Origin: Channa striata
Lineage: Eukaryota; Chordata; Actinopteri; Anabantiformes; Channidae
DNA: 64,000 nucleotides
Direction: 5' to 3'
Assembly: GCA_033026295.1 (NCBI GenBank)
Contig: CM065176.1
Span: 9,527,945-9,591,944, forward strand
In this document: piece by piece, positions 10,649-21,049 of the stretch
How the letters are laid out: every line of letters starts with the position of its first letter
How positions within the stretch are numbered: the stretch's first letter is position 1
The notes under the pieces: generated by a model
Databases searched by the model: none
What the model was told of the DNA's origin: nothing
Seen by the model: the letters and a program-made list of their open reading frames with translations, nothing else
Program-made: the position numbers and the translations under genes

Positions 10649-13360
10649 ATGGAGAAATCAGAAGCTAAAAGTCAAGATAACGAAGACACTAGGTCACACT
10701 GCTCCCACACCTTGAGGCCATCACAATCTTTGGGAAAACTGTCTGTAAGATCTTCAGTAGGATCTTCACGAGGGTCGTCAGCATCGACGCGGGCCAGTAT
10801 GGCAGCAGCACACGCACATGCAGAAGCTCAAGCAGCGAAGGCCCGACTAGCTTACGCCGAGAAAGAAATGGGCATTAAGGTGGAACAAGCCCGCTTAGAG
10901 GCTACTCTCAGTGTACTCCGTCTCCAAAGGGAGGCAGACGCAGCCATGGCCAAAGCAGAGGTGCTGGAATCAGCTGTTGCCCAGTTTCACTCTGCAGAAC
11001 AGAAAGGCGAAGACCTGTCGTTCTTGCGCCCTACAGCAACCTCAGAGCAGAAAGTGAGAGAGTTCATAAGTAAACAAGATAAAGGCGGCCTGACGCAAGG
11101 GGACACGTGCACTCAACAAGATACGATCACACATCAAGAAGGTCAATCCAAGTCACCAGCTTTATCCACACCTTTCCATGTTAAAAGAGAATCAAATCGA
11201 TACCGGTTTTCGCAACTAGATCACAGTGAGCAACAACCAATGAGAGATGCACCTCATCAAGTCTATTACAAGGTCCCGCAACCACAGCAGAAGTTTATTC
11301 TAAGTAATGGCGCCACTGACAACACAACTGGCAACCTTGCCAGGTTCCTTGCTAAGAGCCAGTTACTTACTGGAGGACTGACTAGATTTGATGACAAGCC
11401 AGAAAACTATCTCAGTTGGAAGGTCACATTTCAAAGCACTATTGCTGACCTTGGTCTCACAGCCAACGAAGAAATAAACCTTCTTATTAAGTGGCTGGGC
11501 CCAGAGTCTTCTGAACAGGCGAGAAGACTGAAAGCGGTAAATATTAGACATCCGTCCGCCGGTTTGTACATGATCTGGACAAGACTGGAGGAGTGTTACG
11601 GTTCGCCGGAAGCGATCGAAAGCTCATTGTTCTGTAGGATAGAAAGCTTTCCGAAACTCTCCAGCAAAGACCCTCATAAGCTTCGGGAGCTGTCGGATCT
11701 TCTTTGTGAACTGGAAGCGGCAAAGCTAGACGGTTACTTACCTGGCTTAAGTTACCTAGATACCGCCAGAGGAGTAAACCCAATCGTGGAGAAGTTGCCT
11801 TTTCACCTTCAAGAAAAATGGACAATGGCAGGCTCAAGGTACAAGGAAGAGCACAACGTCAGCTTCCCACCTTTCTCTGTCTTTGTTGAATTTGTGATGA
11901 CTCAAGCCAAGGCAAGGAATGACCCGAGCTTCACTATGACTCATCTCTTCTCTCCTAACCCTGTCGCTGGTCAGAAGAAAGGAAAAGTAACAGGCGGCAA
12001 CTACAACCTAAGACCATCAGTCATGGTACACAAGACAGACGTGTCAACAGACACACCTGAAGCAAGAAAGGGGTCAGCCGAGGACGTCAGCAAGCAATGT
12101 CCAATACATCACAAACCGCACCCATTAAGAAAATGCAGGGGTTTTAGAAGCATGTTGCTCGACGAGAGAAAGAAGTTTCTTAAAGATAATAATGTCTGCT
12201 ATCGCTGCCTTGCTTCTACTAGCCACCAAGCAAAAACCTGTAATATCACAGTCAGGTGTGAAGAGTGCAGCAGCGAGAGACATTTGGCAGCTCTTCATCC
12301 TGGTCCACCATCTCAGTCACCCAGATACCTCTCATCCGCTGAAGAGCATGGCGGGGAGCAAATAAATGCAGCTGACTCAGATATCACGAGCACATGTACA
12401 GAGGTATGTGGAAAAGGAATCTCAGGAAAGTCTTGTTCCAAAATTTGTTTGGTACGAGTGTACCCACAAGGTCAGCCTCACAATGCTAAGAAGATGTATG
12501 CAATAATAGACGACCAAAGCAACTTGTCTCTTGCAAGGAGCGAGTTTTTTGACATGTTTGAAATACGAAGTGAAGCAGAACCATATACACTGAAAACCTG
12601 CGCTGGTGTCAGACAGACGACAGGCAGAAGAGCTTACGGTTACGCAGTTGAATCTGTAGATAGAAAAATTTGTTTCCCTCTACCTACACTCATAGAATGC
12701 AATGCTATCCCCGACAACAGGGAAGAAATACCCACGCCGGACGTTGCTTTACACTACCGCCATCTCAGATCGATAGCTCCTGAGATACCGCCTCTTGATC
12801 CGGATGCGGATATACTGCTGCTGATAGGGCGGAACCTTCTAAGAGCTCACAAGGTGAGAAAGCAGCTATGCGGCAGACACAATGACCCATACGCACAAAG
12901 GCTCGACTTGGGCTGGGTTGTCATTGGAGACGTTTGCCTCGGAAGTGCTCACAAACCAAGGGAAGTCAATACTTTGAAGACGCAGGTGTTGGACAACGGA
13001 CGCCCAAGCTTCCTCATCCCCTGTGACAGCCACATTAAGGTGAAGGAAAACTTCAGTCTAAGTCAAGCAAATACAAATTCTTCTCAACTACAGCCATCAA
13101 AATTGTGCCTAAAGCCCACGGCAGACAATTTAGGAGAGACAGTATTCTCCTGCACTGACAAAGATAATCAACTTGCACAATCTGTTGAAGACGGGATCTT
13201 TCTGAAGAAGATGGAAGAAGGGTTTTCAAAGACCACACCAACAGTTTGGTTGCTCCGTTACCGTTTCGAAGCCCTAGACGCCTACTCCCTGACAACAGAT
13301 CTTACGCTTATAAGCGGCTTATGTCTCTGCGACGTACACTTGATAAGAAAGACGACATGA
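10649..13360 (+). CDS. BEL/Pao Gag and aspartic protease (first open frame)
   Basis: Open frame of about 900 codons; the first ATG is at 10649. Residues roughly 50-110 form an Ala/Glu/Lys-rich coiled coil. Residues about 235-440 match the gag domain found upstream of protease in BEL elements (LTRFDDKPENYLSWKVTF, motif region near 11380). A Cys/His cluster follows at about residues 485-550 (CPIHHK, VCYRCLAST, VRCEEC) and is probably nucleic-acid binding. The protease lies at about residues 615-775, with the active-site segment IIDDQSNLSL at 12503-12532 and the flap/end region LLLIGRNLL. The frame is lost near 13225, at a GGGTTTT run, just before reverse transcriptase begins. Codons after that point, to the stop at 13358-13360, are out of frame and not part of the protein family. 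Confidence 0.88.
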   Translation: MEKSEAKSQDNEDTRSHCSHTLRPSQSLGKLSVRSSVGSSRGSSASTRASMAAAHAHAEAQAAKARLAYAEKEMGIKVEQARLEATLSVLRLQREADAAMAKAEVLESAVAQFHSAEQKGEDLSFLRPTATSEQKVREFISKQDKGGLTQGDTCTQQDTITHQEGQSKSPALSTPFHVKRESNRYRFSQLDHSEQQPMRDAPHQVYYKVPQPQQKFILSNGATDNTTGNLARFLAKSQLLTGGLTRFDDKPENYLSWKVTFQSTIADLGLTANEEINLLIKWLGPESSEQARRLKAVNIRHPSAGLYMIWTRLEECYGSPEAIESSLFCRIESFPKLSSKDPHKLRELSDLLCELEAAKLDGYLPGLSYLDTARGVNPIVEKLPFHLQEKWTMAGSRYKEEHNVSFPPFSVFVEFVMTQAKARNDPSFTMTHLFSPNPVAGQKKGKVTGGNYNLRPSVMVHKTDVSTDTPEARKGSAEDVSKQCPIHHKPHPLRKCRGFRSMLLDERKKFLKDNNVCYRCLASTSHQAKTCNITVRCEECSSERHLAALHPGPPSQSPRYLSSAEEHGGEQINAADSDITSTCTEVCGKGISGKSCSKICLVRVYPQGQPHNAKKMYAIIDDQSNLSLARSEFFDMFEIRSEAEPYTLKTCAGVRQTTGRRAYGYAVESVDRKICFPLPTLIECNAIPDNREEIPTPDVALHYRHLRSIAPEIPPLDPDADILLLIGRNLLRAHKVRKQLCGRHNDPYAQRLDLGWVVIGDVCLGSAHKPREVNTLKTQVLDNGRPSFLIPCDSHIKVKENFSLSQANTNSSQLQPSKLCLKPTADNLGETVFSCTDKDNQLAQSVEDGIFLKKMEEGFSKTTPTVWLLRYRFEALDAYSLTTDLTLISGLCLCDVHLIRKTT

Positions 13361-14390
13361 AAGCACACTTCGTGGAATTCATGAGGAAAATGCTCAGTAA
13401 CAAGCATGCAGAGCTTGCACCATCTCGGGATAAAGACAAGGAGACTTGGTATCTACCTATCTTTGGTGTCTACCATCCACACAAGCCTGGGAAGATTCGC
13501 GTGGTCTTTGATTCAAGTGCACAGTTTGATGGAGTGTCTCTCAATGATGTGCTGCTTTCAGGACCCAACCTGAACAATACCCTGTTAGGCGTGCTCCTTC
13601 GCTTTAGGAAAGAACCGGTTGCTGTTACAGCTGACATTGAGCAGATGTTCTACTGTTTTGTAGTGCAAGAAGACCATAGAGACTACCTTCGCTTCCTATG
13701 GTACAGAGACAACGACCTCTCTAAAGACGTGGTGGATTATCGTATGAGAGTACACGTTTTTGGGAACAGTCCTTCTCCAGCAGTAGCCATATTTGGGCTG
13801 AGAATGGCAGCTAGGGAAGCAGAAAGCGAATATGGACGTGGCGGAACTTCATAGAGCGAGACTTTTATGTCGACGATGCACTGAAATCTTTCCCAACTGA
13901 AGCTGAGGCTATTGATGTCCTTCGAAGAGCTCAAAAAATGCTTGCCCTTTCTAATCTACGCCTACACAAGATTGCTTCCAACAGAGCGGAAGTGATGAAC
14001 GCATTCCCTCCGAGAGACAGAGCAGACGAAATCAAGGATCTTGATCTTTCGACGGATAATGTTCCTATCCAGCGCAGCTTGGGAGTTGGTTGGAATACAA
14101 CATCAGACACACTCATGTTCCATGTTCCATGCGAGCACAAGCCTTTTACTACTTGCAGGGGCGTACTCTCAACAGTGAACAGCTTGTTTGATCCTCTCGG
14201 GTTCCTCGCGCCTGTAACTATTAAAGGGAGACTTCTCCTCAGAGAGCTCTTCAGTTCCGACCTTAAATGGGACAGTCCTTTACCACAGGACATGTATGAC
14301 AGCTGGAGAAGGTGGCAAGATTCGTTGCAGGGTCTGAGAACGTTGCACATTCCTCGGGCTTATGTCTCGTTTTCTGTGTCACAAGCTAGC
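13227..14390 (+). pseudogene. BEL/Pao reverse transcriptase, broken by frameshifts
   Basis: Reverse transcriptase region of pol. The first part lies in the frame ending at 13854 and includes VAPLPFRSP, IRVVFDSSAQFDGVSLND and the first catalytic Asp in VTADIEQMF. The catalytic Y-V-D-D box is at 13866-13877 but in a different frame, so there is a break near 13835. Sequence after it (RSLGVGWNTTSDTLMF, then FDPLGFLAPVTIKGR) is the typical BEL/Pao connection region. The catalytic residues themselves look intact; the lesions are single-base and fall between motifs. Confidence 0.87.
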
Positions 14391-14912
14391 TTCATTGAAG
14401 TCTGTGTTTTCTCCGACGCCTCAGTAAAAGCTATAGCTGCAGCAGCCTACCTAAGAGTTACGCACAAGGACGGCCACAAGGAAGTTGGTTTCATCATGGG
14501 TAAAGCTAAATTGGCTCCTACGCCAGAGCTCACCATTCCTAGGCTGGAGCTTTGTGCTGCTGTGCTCGCTGTGGAATTATCAGAACTCCTTACGGAACAG
14601 CTTGACATTAAGATAGACAGAACTACGTTCTATACTGACAGTAAAGTGGTGTTAGGATACATTCATAACCAGCACAGAAGATTCCATGTTTATGTAAACA
14701 ATCGTGTCCAGAGAATCAAACAATCTTCTCTACCAGACCAGTGGAGATATGTTCCAACGGAGCTCAACCCTGCAGACTATGGCTCACGGTCTGTCGCAGC
14801 AGAGAACCTGACCAGCACAACTTGGCTGTGCGGTCCATCTTTCCTTCGGAGGTTTATAGTAGCGCTTCCGAAGAGGGTCCCTTTGAACTCATTGGCCCAG
14901 AATCGGATGTAG
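14391..14912 (+). pseudogene. BEL/Pao RNase H domain
   Basis: Continues in the same frame as the YVDD box. The RNase H acidic residues are visible in order: FSDASVKA (Asp at 14415-14417), PRLELCAAVLAVEL (Glu) and FYTDSKVVLGYI (Asp). HVYVNNRVQRI follows, as is usual for BEL/Pao. The frame ends at 14912. The next stretch of pol resumes in another frame somewhere between 14830 and 14890, so this is the third break. Confidence 0.85.
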
Positions 14913-16496
14913 AGATTCGCCAAAAGGTGACAGTGCTCACGACCACGGTTGCTCCAAGGGATCTAAGCTCATCACGTTTTGAACGGTATTCAAACTGGAA
15001 CTCCCTTGTTAAAGCAGTGGCCAACCTTCGTCACATTTCTCATAGTTTCAGCGAATCCAGAGATGGAAATAGTTGCAGAGGCTGGCACCTCTGCAAAGCG
15101 AGCCTCACAGATGAAGCTTTGAGGTGCGCGGAACAAACAATAATTAGATGTGTCCAGCAAGAAGTGTACGCAAAGGAAATCAAGTGCATTACTGCAAGGC
15201 AAGATCTGCTGCGTAACAGTTCTCTTTACAAGCTTAATCCGGTCATTGATGACAAAGGCCTACTGAGAGTAGGAGGACGTCTTACTGAATCAAAGCTGTT
15301 GAGTGTTGAAATAAACCCTCTTTTGATTCCTGGAAAGCATCATATTGCTACGCTACTTATCCGACATTACCATGAAGCCGTTAAGCATCAAGGTAGACAC
15401 TTCACCGAAGGAGCTGTAAGAGCAAGTGGCTTATGGTTGGTTGGGGGGAAGAGAGCTATTAGTAGTTTTATTTACAGATGTGTGACTTGCAAGAAGCTCC
15501 GTGGCAAAACAGAGCAGCAAATTATGGCAAACCTACCTGTGGAACGCCTACAGACTGAACCCCCTTTTCATATGTTGGCTTGGATGTGTTCGGACCCTGG
15601 GAAGTTGCTATCGACGTACCAGAGGAGGACAAGCCAACAGTAAGAGATGGGCAGTTTTGTTTACATGCTTGTCCACAAGAGCTGTCCATATCGAGGTAAT
15701 TGAAACATTGAGCTCTTCAAGCTTCATAAATGCTCTTCGCAGGTTCTTTGCAATCAGAGGTCCTGCTAAACAGCTGAGGTCTGATTGTGGAACTAACTTC
15801 ATTGGTGCATTCAACGAGCTGAAGATGGATTCTGCGAATTCTAATGAGGATAGTGTGGATGCTTACCTATGCAAGCAAAGGTGTTCCTGGGTGTTTAACC
15901 CACCTCACTCGTCCCACATGGGTGGTGCATGGGAGCGTATGATAGGCATTTCTCGCCGTATCCTAGACTCAATGCTTTTACAAGCAGGGAATCCCAAGCT
16001 GACTCACGAGACCTTGACTACGTTGATGGCCGAGGTCACAGCTATCATTAATGCAAGACCTCTGGTACCTGTTTCCTCCGACCCAGAAGCCCCATTGATT
16101 CTGACACCGTTGACTCTCCTTACTCAGAAATTTGGTACACCTCCACCGCCACCAGGAGATTTTGCTAAGTCAGACATGTATAAATGTCAGTGGAAGAGGG
16201 TTCAAGTTCTTGCCAACACCTTCTGGGCGAGATGGAAAAATGAATATCTCAACATGCTCCAGAGTCGTCAAAAGTGGCAGCGCAACAGATTGAACATAAA
16301 AGAGGGAGATGTTGTCCTTTTAAAGGAAAAACAGCTAAAACGAAATGAGTGGCCCATGGGACTCATCGTGAAGACCTTCCCGAGCAGAGATGGAGTTGTC
16401 AGGAAGGTAGAAGTGAAGATTTCACAGAACAAGGAAACGAAACTGTTCTGTAGACCCATTTCGGAGCGTATCCTTCTTTTCTCTCCAACCGATTAG
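14880..16496 (+). pseudogene. BEL/Pao integrase, broken by frameshifts
   Basis: The zinc-binding half lies in the frame ending at 15643 and shows HYHEAVKHQGRHFT ... RCVTCKKLRG (His-His-Cys-Cys). The first catalytic Asp (GLDVFGPW, codon 15583-15585) is in a second frame. The other two catalytic residues are in a third frame: Asp in LRSDCGTNF (15783-15785) and Glu in GGAWERMIG (15933-15935). The C-terminal part, with GDVVLLKEK and WPMGLIVKTFPSRDG, ends at a stop at 16494-16496. The DDE residues are present but spread over frames, with breaks near 15560-15568 (C5T4 run) and near 15655 (T4 run). There is no sign of an env gene before the 3' LTR. Confidence 0.87.
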
Positions 16497-16545
16497 TTAT
16501 GTAGACATGTTTGGTGGCATTCTTACAATAATGCCAGGCGGGGAG

Positions 16546-17128
16546 TGTGTTGGAACTGTTTTGCGTTTCAAATCCTTTAGGCCTATAGAGGGCGCTAGCG
16601 CCCCATATTTTTGCGTTCTTACCTGTAGTGGTAAAAAGAAGTGAGGTATAAGGAACTTCCTCCATATTCACGATGTGCATGTGCAATGAGGAGAAGGCAG
16701 GCTCGTTTCTAATCCGATGTCATCTGCTTGTTTTGACCCTCTGAGTGGCAATATGAGTGAGTTTATGTGTTTTATATTCCCTTTAAAGTCCATACTTATG
16801 AGTAGTGCGGATCGTTTGCATTTTCTAAGCGCTTTATTTGAAACATAAAGGATGGAAATTTAGAACCTCAGATTGAAGTTAAGATCAGATAACTCTGGAT
16901 GTGCTTATGATATAAGTATGTATCCTTTGCTTTCATATACCAGTTTTATGTTTGGTAACTGAAGTCCTTTGTGGTATTTGTATTTTATTTCAGTTTCACA
17001 TTCTTCTGCAATAAATCCGGTCCAAATACAACAATATGCCTGTTCCTTGGAGGAAATAATGTAGAGGAAAGTTTAGCTGGCTGTGAAGCTCAATATAGGA
17101 CCCCAGTCACATTGAGTGTAACAGTACA
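16546..17128 (+). repeat. 3' LTR of the BEL/Pao element
   Basis: Begins TGTGTTGGAAC (or two bases later at TGTTGGAAC) directly after the purine-rich tract AGGCGGGGAG at 16536-16545, and ends ACAGTACA. Length is 581-583 bp. A polyadenylation-type AATAAA is at 17010-17015. It carries the roughly 68 bases missing from the 5' copy, including a short palindromic GGCGCTAGCGCC. The expected target-site duplication cannot be tested because the left junction is in the gap. Confidence 0.9.
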
Positions 17129-17305
17129 ACAGTTCTTTAAGCTTTCTTCTGAACATGAATTGTCCTGAACATAAGTGGAACATTGAAGAACATGAACTGC
17201 TCTTCTGAACATGGCCTCTCTTGCCTACATCTTGCTGCTAGAGACCTGGCAGCACTTCTTCTCGCATAACTGAGCCAAGTTTCAATCAAGTGCCGACGCA
17301 CAAAG

Positions 17306-17359
17306 AACGTCATTTCCTCAATATACGTCATTTCCGCAATGTACGTCATTTCCGTTCCG
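17306..17359. repeat. Three tandem 18-bp units
   Basis: Three adjacent 18-base units sharing ACGTCATTTCC, at 17306, 17324 and 17342. They lie just inside the hAT terminal fragment and are probably part of its subterminal sequence. ACGTCA resembles a CRE/AP-1-type half-site, but there is no evidence of regulatory function. Confidence 0.7.
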
Positions 17360-17369
17360 TGCCGTTCAT

Positions 17370-17479
17370 AACAAACTCGCGGGCCGCACTAACATTAAAC
17401 TTTAATAATAAGGTGGGGGCCACAAACTATCGGCTCGCGGGCCGCAATTGGCCCGCGGGCCGCGAGTCTGAGACCCCTG
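17370..17479 (-). mobile_element. hAT (Charlie-like) DNA transposon terminal fragment
   Basis: Read on the minus strand from 17479 it starts CAGGGGTCTCAGACTCGCGG. It continues with repeated GGCCCGCGGGCC / GCGGCCCGCGAGCC blocks, a pattern typical of hAT terminal inverted repeats in fish. An 8-base flank (ATGTATAT, 17480-17487) could be the target-site duplication, but no partner end is visible. The region between the BEL LTR end (17128) and this fragment may belong to the same transposon, into which the retroelement could have inserted. Confidence 0.7.
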
Positions 17480-17487
17480 ATGTATAT

Positions 17488-18894
17488 CATTTGACTTTTA
17501 CTCGCTGTGTGTTGGTAATATTTTTCAGATTGTAGATTCACGTGTGGAGCTCTCACATGCAGAATATTCTGTCCTTCACTGAACCCAATCCAAGAGTAAA
17601 GTTGGAGAAACTGGATCAATTGCTCGTTCAGTCCAAGCTGCTATTGGTTGTGTGGTTTGTCAACCAAGACATGTCCACCAGGACACCGAGGTCACAGCCA
17701 TTTGACCTTGCTGCGCTGCTACGTCCCAGCTGTATAGATAAATATTTTTTTTTATCTTCCATACATTGGTGTGACTCAAAACAGATTCAGTGACATACTG
17801 TGTACAAACGCTGCAAGGAACATACCTGAAGCAGGATGTTGTCAGGCATGACTGAGTGACAATAACACAATCCTAATAATTGCAGCATATGCGGGACTGT
17901 CGTTTCCAATATGCAAATTTGGCATTTTGGCGGAAGAGAAAATGAGAAAATACAAAGAGGTAAACAGTAGCAAACCTCTAAAATTGAGTCTAAATGCCAG
18001 TGCAAAAGACAGTCCCTGCACAGGATGCAAATTTTACTGCGCTGGAGCCATCATTTTTGTGCATGAAATTTGTTTTAGGCAATCAAACTCTCATCTGCCA
18101 TTCTCCCTAATCTTCTCAGCCTTTATTCTCTTTTCGCTTCTCATCGTGCTCTCTTTCACATACACTCTGTGACAGCTCGATAGTGCAATCACAGACAACT
18201 ATTCAGCTTTTCTCAATTATTCTCTTTTTTTTTTTTCCCCGATCGGGCTGCGTGTGTGTGTTTGCAAATCCTATAGTTATTTACAGAATTCTCCTCCAGA
18301 GGTAATAACATTACCACTGGACTGAGCGCTGCTATTATTCACCGGCTCTGTTGTCCCACAGTGCATTTGCATTGTCAACATAACAGAATGAGTCCTTGCT
18401 TGACCTCATCAATACAAGATGAAAAGGGAATGGCTGGCGATTGGGCTCGGCCCTGTGCCCCAACCCTCCCACGTCACTCCTGAGAAAATTTACAGTGTGG
18501 AGATTTGTCCTGCTGTTTAATCTGATGATAAATGATTACAGTAGTTCAGAGCCTTGTCTTGATATACAGCTGGCACAGCAATGGAAACAGAACCTCCAAA
18601 CCTTTCCCCACTTTTTAAACTGATGATTGTTTATTTTTATATTTCTTTATTTGATTGTTTATTTTTATGTGCTTATGCTACAGAATTTCCTAATATTTCA
18701 GTAGACATTGTTTTCTAGAATCGGCTGCAGAGATGAACACACCCAAGAAAGCAAATAGTTCATTACTTCTAATGAGCATCTTGGTTCATACGATTGAACG
18801 ATGACACATGGAGTATATCTGATTAGCCACAAAACTGAGAGGGATCCGGGGCGTGATAGGCAGTGAGTAAACAGTACGTTCCTCAAGTTAATGT
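17488..18894 (-). other. abtb3: abtb3 intron, no recognisable content
   Basis: Intronic sequence between the hAT fragment and the Tc1-like fossil. A short T run lies near 18228-18237. No exon, RNA or known repeat seen. Confidence 0.65.
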
Positions 18895-19480
18895 GAAAGA
18901 AGCAGGGAAACAGGACAAGCGTAAGGATCTAAACAACTTTAAAAAGAGAAAATGGTGATGTACCGTGGTTTCCTGACTCCAGGAATGGATTTCCACGGTA
19001 CACTTTGGCAAACTTTTACCTCAAAACTTAAAATTACGATGCAGGTCTTGTGGGGTCTTCTCAGTATGTAGTAGCTAGTATCTAAAAGTGGACCAAGAAA
19101 GCATAACCAAGGCTCATTGATGAAAGCAGTGTGCAGCTCTGGGCAATGTTCTGTTGGGAATCCTGCGTCCTGGTATTCATGTGAAATTCAGTAAACACTG
19201 CTGCAGATCAAGCCCACCTGTTCATGGAAATTGCTATTCCCTGATGGCAGTGGCTTCTTTCAGCAGGATAATGCTCACTGCCACAGTGCAAAAATAACTC
19301 CGTATTGGTTTGAGGAACAAGACAAAGATTTAGAATGTGCTGGGAAAATCAACAAGGCCCCAACACACAACTTAAGGGACTGAAATGATATGCTGTGGGG
19401 GTCTCAGTTCCAAATAGCAGAGGACACCTTGTCAGGTGGTCACTGGATATACTTAGAGGTTTCCAACACAGCTTGCCACT
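18895..19480 (+). mobile_element. Tc1-like DNA transposon fossil, internally deleted
   Basis: The start, AGGACAAGCGTAAGGATCTA, matches the region around the transposase start of an abundant fish Tc1-like family. The part near 19053-19090 matches its DNA-binding region. From about 19140 the catalytic half follows, with GSGFFQQDNAHCHSAKI (catalytic Asp codon 19267-19269). A large part of the transposase between these blocks is missing. The segment that would hold the PNSPDLNPIEHLW motif is also deleted. An in-frame TGA is at 19381-19383. The copy is inactive and clearly older than the BEL element. Confidence 0.82.
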
Positions 19481-20724
19481 AGAGATTTGTTGAGGTTTCT
19501 ATCAAAGTTGTCAGAATTATTATTATTAATAATAATATCTAAATTCAAGTCCTATTTCTATGTAAATTACAATGTAATGTCTAAATGTATTCAGAAATCA
19601 TTATGATGTCAATTATTCTTTGAATAATGAGTATATTGTGAGTAGACACAATCCATCAAGATTTAGAAGGCTTGCAAACTTACAAGCTAAAATCATTTTT
19701 AATTAGTAGCTGCAGTTCATTAGAATTATGCTCACTGACAGTATGATTCACATTCATTTAAATACTGTAGGCGCGTACACATGCACAGAGAGATTACAAT
19801 GCAGTGATGTACTGATAGAGCGGGACAATATTTGAGTTATTATACATCACATTTTCATCTCAGCCGACAATGCTACCCGACTGGAATGTGAAGGAAACTT
19901 AGTGGCCAGAGCTGCACACTTACAATAAAGCTTTCCATTAAAATGTCTTGTAATTGTATATTCATTAAAGGCTAAGGCTCTGCAGTTAAAGTGAGAATGG
20001 ACCAAGGCATAGCAGTGCTCCACAATAAGAGCAGGAAGTAGCACATTATAAATGTTTATTTGTTGAGGCTGGTGAGTTTGCCATTAATTCAGGAATGGCA
20101 CGGGAAATGGACCTTTAGGTCAGTGCTAGAAGAAAAGTATTTAGAAAAGTGTTGAAAAGGGCATGAAAACGGTCAAACTTAAAACTCTTAACCATCAGAG
20201 CTCCAAACAGAAGTTGTCAGTGATCCCATCCTTAAAACACAGCTACAAGCTTGTGGCCACATTGATCAAACCCTGATACAGGAGAGAAAAACACACAGTC
20301 CTTTAAAAAAGAACTTTTTAAGAGTTCCATGTCCTACAATGTCCTACCTTGCACAGACGTACAGTAAATACGCCTCCGTAACAGCCTGTACTCTTCCGAG
20401 AAGACCTCATCATTCTGTTCCCATCCCTAACAACATATACTGTACAGCCACCCATGGGCCTTTTTCCAAAAGACATACTGACATATCACAGTAGGAAAAG
20501 CCCAGGTGTTAATAATAACATGAATAATGGCTGAATTCCATTTAGCTGTTTGAGTTTTGGGGCACGGGTTCTGTGCATGCTGGCTCACTGTCACACTCTC
20601 ATGGCTTACTGGGGCGCTTGAAAAGAACTGAGCCATTGTTAACATTATTAGTTGCACCTGCACTTTCACTGCTATGACAACTTAAATTGTCTCCTGTGAG
20701 CCTATTAGTGAGGCCAGGTACTGG
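19481..20724 (-). other. abtb3: abtb3 intron, no recognisable content
   Basis: Ordinary AT-rich intronic sequence with a short ATT/AAT-rich patch near 19515-19540. No gene or repeat identified. Confidence 0.65.
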
Positions 20725-20920
20725 TGCTGGATGATAAGACCTGGCCCGCAGCTGTGCTCGCATTCATCCCAAACGTGGATGAGCTTGAAGTCAGGGTTTT
20801 GTACAGAACAGTCAGGTTTTTCCACACAAAAGTTGGCAAAAACTATTTTCTATGGGCCTCTGCCTGTGCATGCAGGCATTGTCATATTGAAACAGGAAAT
20901 AGTTTTATTATAAAAACTGC
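20725..20920 (-). mobile_element. Second Tc1-like transposase fragment
   Basis: On the minus strand one frame reads LFQYDNACMHRQRPIEN, the F-Q-x-D-N-A-x-x-H motif around the second catalytic Asp of Tc1-like transposases. The plus strand reads GGCATTGTCATATTGAAACA, a recurrent stretch of fish Tc1-like copies. Only about 200 bp remain, with further frame breaks. It lies about 130 bp downstream, in transcription order, of the abtb3 exon at 21050-21202. Confidence 0.6.
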
Positions 20921-21009
20921 CATCAGAATTCTCAACTAGTGAGCAACTTGGCCAGAGAGACTGGGTGGGATAAATGCCGTGGTCAGGGGCACACTGACTA
21001 CAGTTAGGA

Positions 21010-21013
<4 letters not shown>

Positions 21014-21043
<30 letters not shown>
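21014..21043. repeat. (CA)15 microsatellite touching an exon donor
   Basis: Fifteen CA units on the plus strand. On the transcribed strand this is (TG)15 beginning directly after the GTGAGT donor of the exon at 21050-21202. Confidence 0.95.
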
Positions 21044-21044
<1 letters not shown>

Positions 21045-21049
21045 CTCAC

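Larger units (their letters stand above)
10067..17128 (+). mobile_element. BEL/Pao LTR retrotransposon, nearly complete
   Basis: Plus-strand element of about 7.1 kb inside an intron of abtb3, antisense to the host gene. The order is 5' LTR (start lost in the gap), gag, aspartic protease, reverse transcriptase, RNase H, integrase, polypurine tract, 3' LTR. The protease-RT-RNaseH-integrase order and the domain types are those of the BEL/Pao superfamily. The two LTRs are identical over the 514 bp that can be compared, so insertion is very recent unless assembly or gene conversion made them alike. The coding frame is broken five times (near 13225, 13835, 14860, 15565 and 15655), so as assembled it cannot make its own Pol. 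No envelope gene is present. Confidence 0.93.

Noticed and set aside
16497..16545. Possible env-like third gene in the BEL element
   Set aside because: Only about 50 bases separate the integrase stop from the 3' LTR, so there is no room for an envelope gene.
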